NCBI GenBank assembly: GCA_937989795.1
Contig: CALKBB010000293.1
Coordinates: 1-5,998, forward strand
Direction: 5' to 3'
Length of the DNA stretch: 5,998 bases
Source: an uncultured Collinsella sp.
GTDB taxonomy: Bacteria > Actinomycetota > Coriobacteriia > Coriobacteriales > Coriobacteriaceae
Positions 5,109 through 5,998 of this stretch are shown here, in pieces. The number at the start of each line of letters is the position of its first letter. Position 1 is the first letter of the stretch. The notes under the pieces were generated by a model. That model did not search any database. It was not told the DNA's origin and was given only the letters and a program-made list of their open reading frames with translations. A program made the position numbers and the translations under genes.

Positions 5109-5998
5109 TTACATCAAATCATAGGCGTCGACGTCAACGCTCACGCTCACGCCGCGCACGGAGCCCACCTCTTTGAGGCAGGCGTCGATATCGTCAGAGA
5201 CATGGTACCCCACGGGCGACTTCACAAGCAGGTGGAAGCGATAACGGTCCTTGGCTCTCTCGATTACACACGAAGCCGGGCCCAGCACCTGCGGCACAGC
5301 GCTCCCCACCCGCAAAAAATCAGGCGCGGCGGCGTGCCAGCGGCGCTTGAGCAACTTTGCGATACGCCCAATGTAATCCTGCGCCTCGTCACGATTCGCC
5401 GACCACACCAAAATGTTAACCAGGCGCACAAACGGCGGATACAGCGCTTCGCGACGCTGGTCCAAGTCGTAGTCGGTAAAGATCGAGCGATCATGCTCGG
5501 CAACGGCGCGAATGACCGGGTCCTCGGGCAGATAGGTCTGGATAATGACCTCGCCAGGGCGATCGCCGCGCCCGGCACGGCCGGCGACCTGCTCCAGCAA
5601 ATCGTAAGCGCGCTCCCCCGCTCTAAAATCGGGTAGCTTTAATGCAAAGTCGGCATTAACCACGCCCACAAGGGTAACCTCGGGAAAGTCGAGGCCCTTG
5701 GCGATCATCTGGGTGCCCAGCAACACCGCGCAATCGGCGGCATCGAACTGTTCAAGCAACTTCTTGTGCGCGTCCTTGCCACGCGTGGAATCGGCGTCCA
5801 TGCGAATGATGGGCACGTCAGGACCGACGCCCGGCATCCCGTCGAGCAGTGCGCGCAGCTCGGCCTCGACGCGCTGGGTTCCCGCGCCGAACTTCTTCAA
5901 ATAGGGGCTTCCGCATACCGGGCACGTTACAGGTGCCTGGGAGGTTTTGCCGCAATGGTGGCACACGAGCTTTCGGCCCACTTCGTGATAGGTCAGCG
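5109..5998 (-). CDS. priA: Primosomal protein N' (PriA helicase), N-terminal part outside window
   Basis: The frame is open through the right edge; 295 C-terminal residues are visible of a protein usually above 650. PriA recognises stalled or repaired forks and, as a 3'-5' helicase, helps reload the replicative helicase. Visible residues begin LTYHEVGRKLVCHHCG, the middle of the PriA zinc-binding insert. Two CxxC pairs are present (Cys12/15 and Cys25/28 of the visible part); the other two pairs must lie upstream. The C-terminal helicase lobe follows: FGAGTQRVEAEL (36-47), motif V GTQMIAKGLDFP (94-105) and motif VI QVAGRAGRG (136-144). The C-terminal domain contains the ALYPPF segment and ends YDLM. 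The internal GTG at 5981 is not a start, because the homology continues upstream of it. def begins 12-18 bases downstream on the same strand. Whether the Walker motifs are intact cannot be seen here. Confidence 0.95.
   Translation of the reverse strand, partial: LTYHEVGRKLVCHHCGKTSQAPVTCPVCGSPYLKKFGAGTQRVEAELRALLDGMPGVGPDVPIIRMDADSTRGKDAHKKLLEQFDAADCAVLLGTQMIAKGLDFPEVTLVGVVNADFALKLPDFRAGERAYDLLEQVAGRAGRGDRPGEVIIQTYLPEDPVIRAVAEHDRSIFTDYDLDQRREALYPPFVRLVNILVWSANRDEAQDYIGRIAKLLKRRWHAAAPDFLRVGSAVPQVLGPASCVIERAKDRYRFHLLVKSPVGYHVSDDIDACLKEVGSVRGVSVSVDVDAYDLM

Overview
The window looks like a chromosomal stretch of a moderately high-GC actinobacterium, most likely of the class Coriobacteriia (Collinsella-like). 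This is inferred from the GC-rich codon use, the compact priA-def-fmt-rsmB order and the style of the proteins. No rRNA or other taxonomic marker is present, so the assignment is not proven.

Left part (1-1459, plus strand): the C-terminal three quarters of a GH77 4-alpha-glucanotransferase (malQ) enters from the left edge. It is followed by a short gap with a GNRA-capped hairpin and a 78-residue FmdB-type zinc-ribbon protein.

Middle (1460-1908): a 449-base convergent intergenic region, clearly poorer in GC than the genes. It holds two 67-base copies of a palindromic repeat, one just past the 3' end of each converging gene. Between them lie 275 bases (about 44% GC by hand count) with an internal imperfect inverted repeat and only tiny open frames. 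No recognised gene lies here. This is the most unusual part of the window.

Right part (5998 down to 1909, minus strand): a same-strand gene run priA (partial, C-terminal half) - def - fmt - rsmB. Def and Fmt are the two halves of the N-formyl-methionine cycle: Fmt formylates initiator Met-tRNA and Def removes the formyl group from nascent proteins. RsmB methylates 16S rRNA, and PriA restarts stalled replication forks. fmt and rsmB overlap by four bases (ATGA), and priA and def are separated by 12-18 bases, so both pairs look co-transcribed. Between def and fmt is a 327-base break holding a near-perfect 33-bp inverted repeat (4444-4545) and an AT-richer stretch, which may separate or modulate the two halves of the run.

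No tRNA, rRNA, CRISPR array, transposase or phage gene was seen. The genes are housekeeping. The novelty, if any, lies in the two unrelated families of palindromic intergenic elements.
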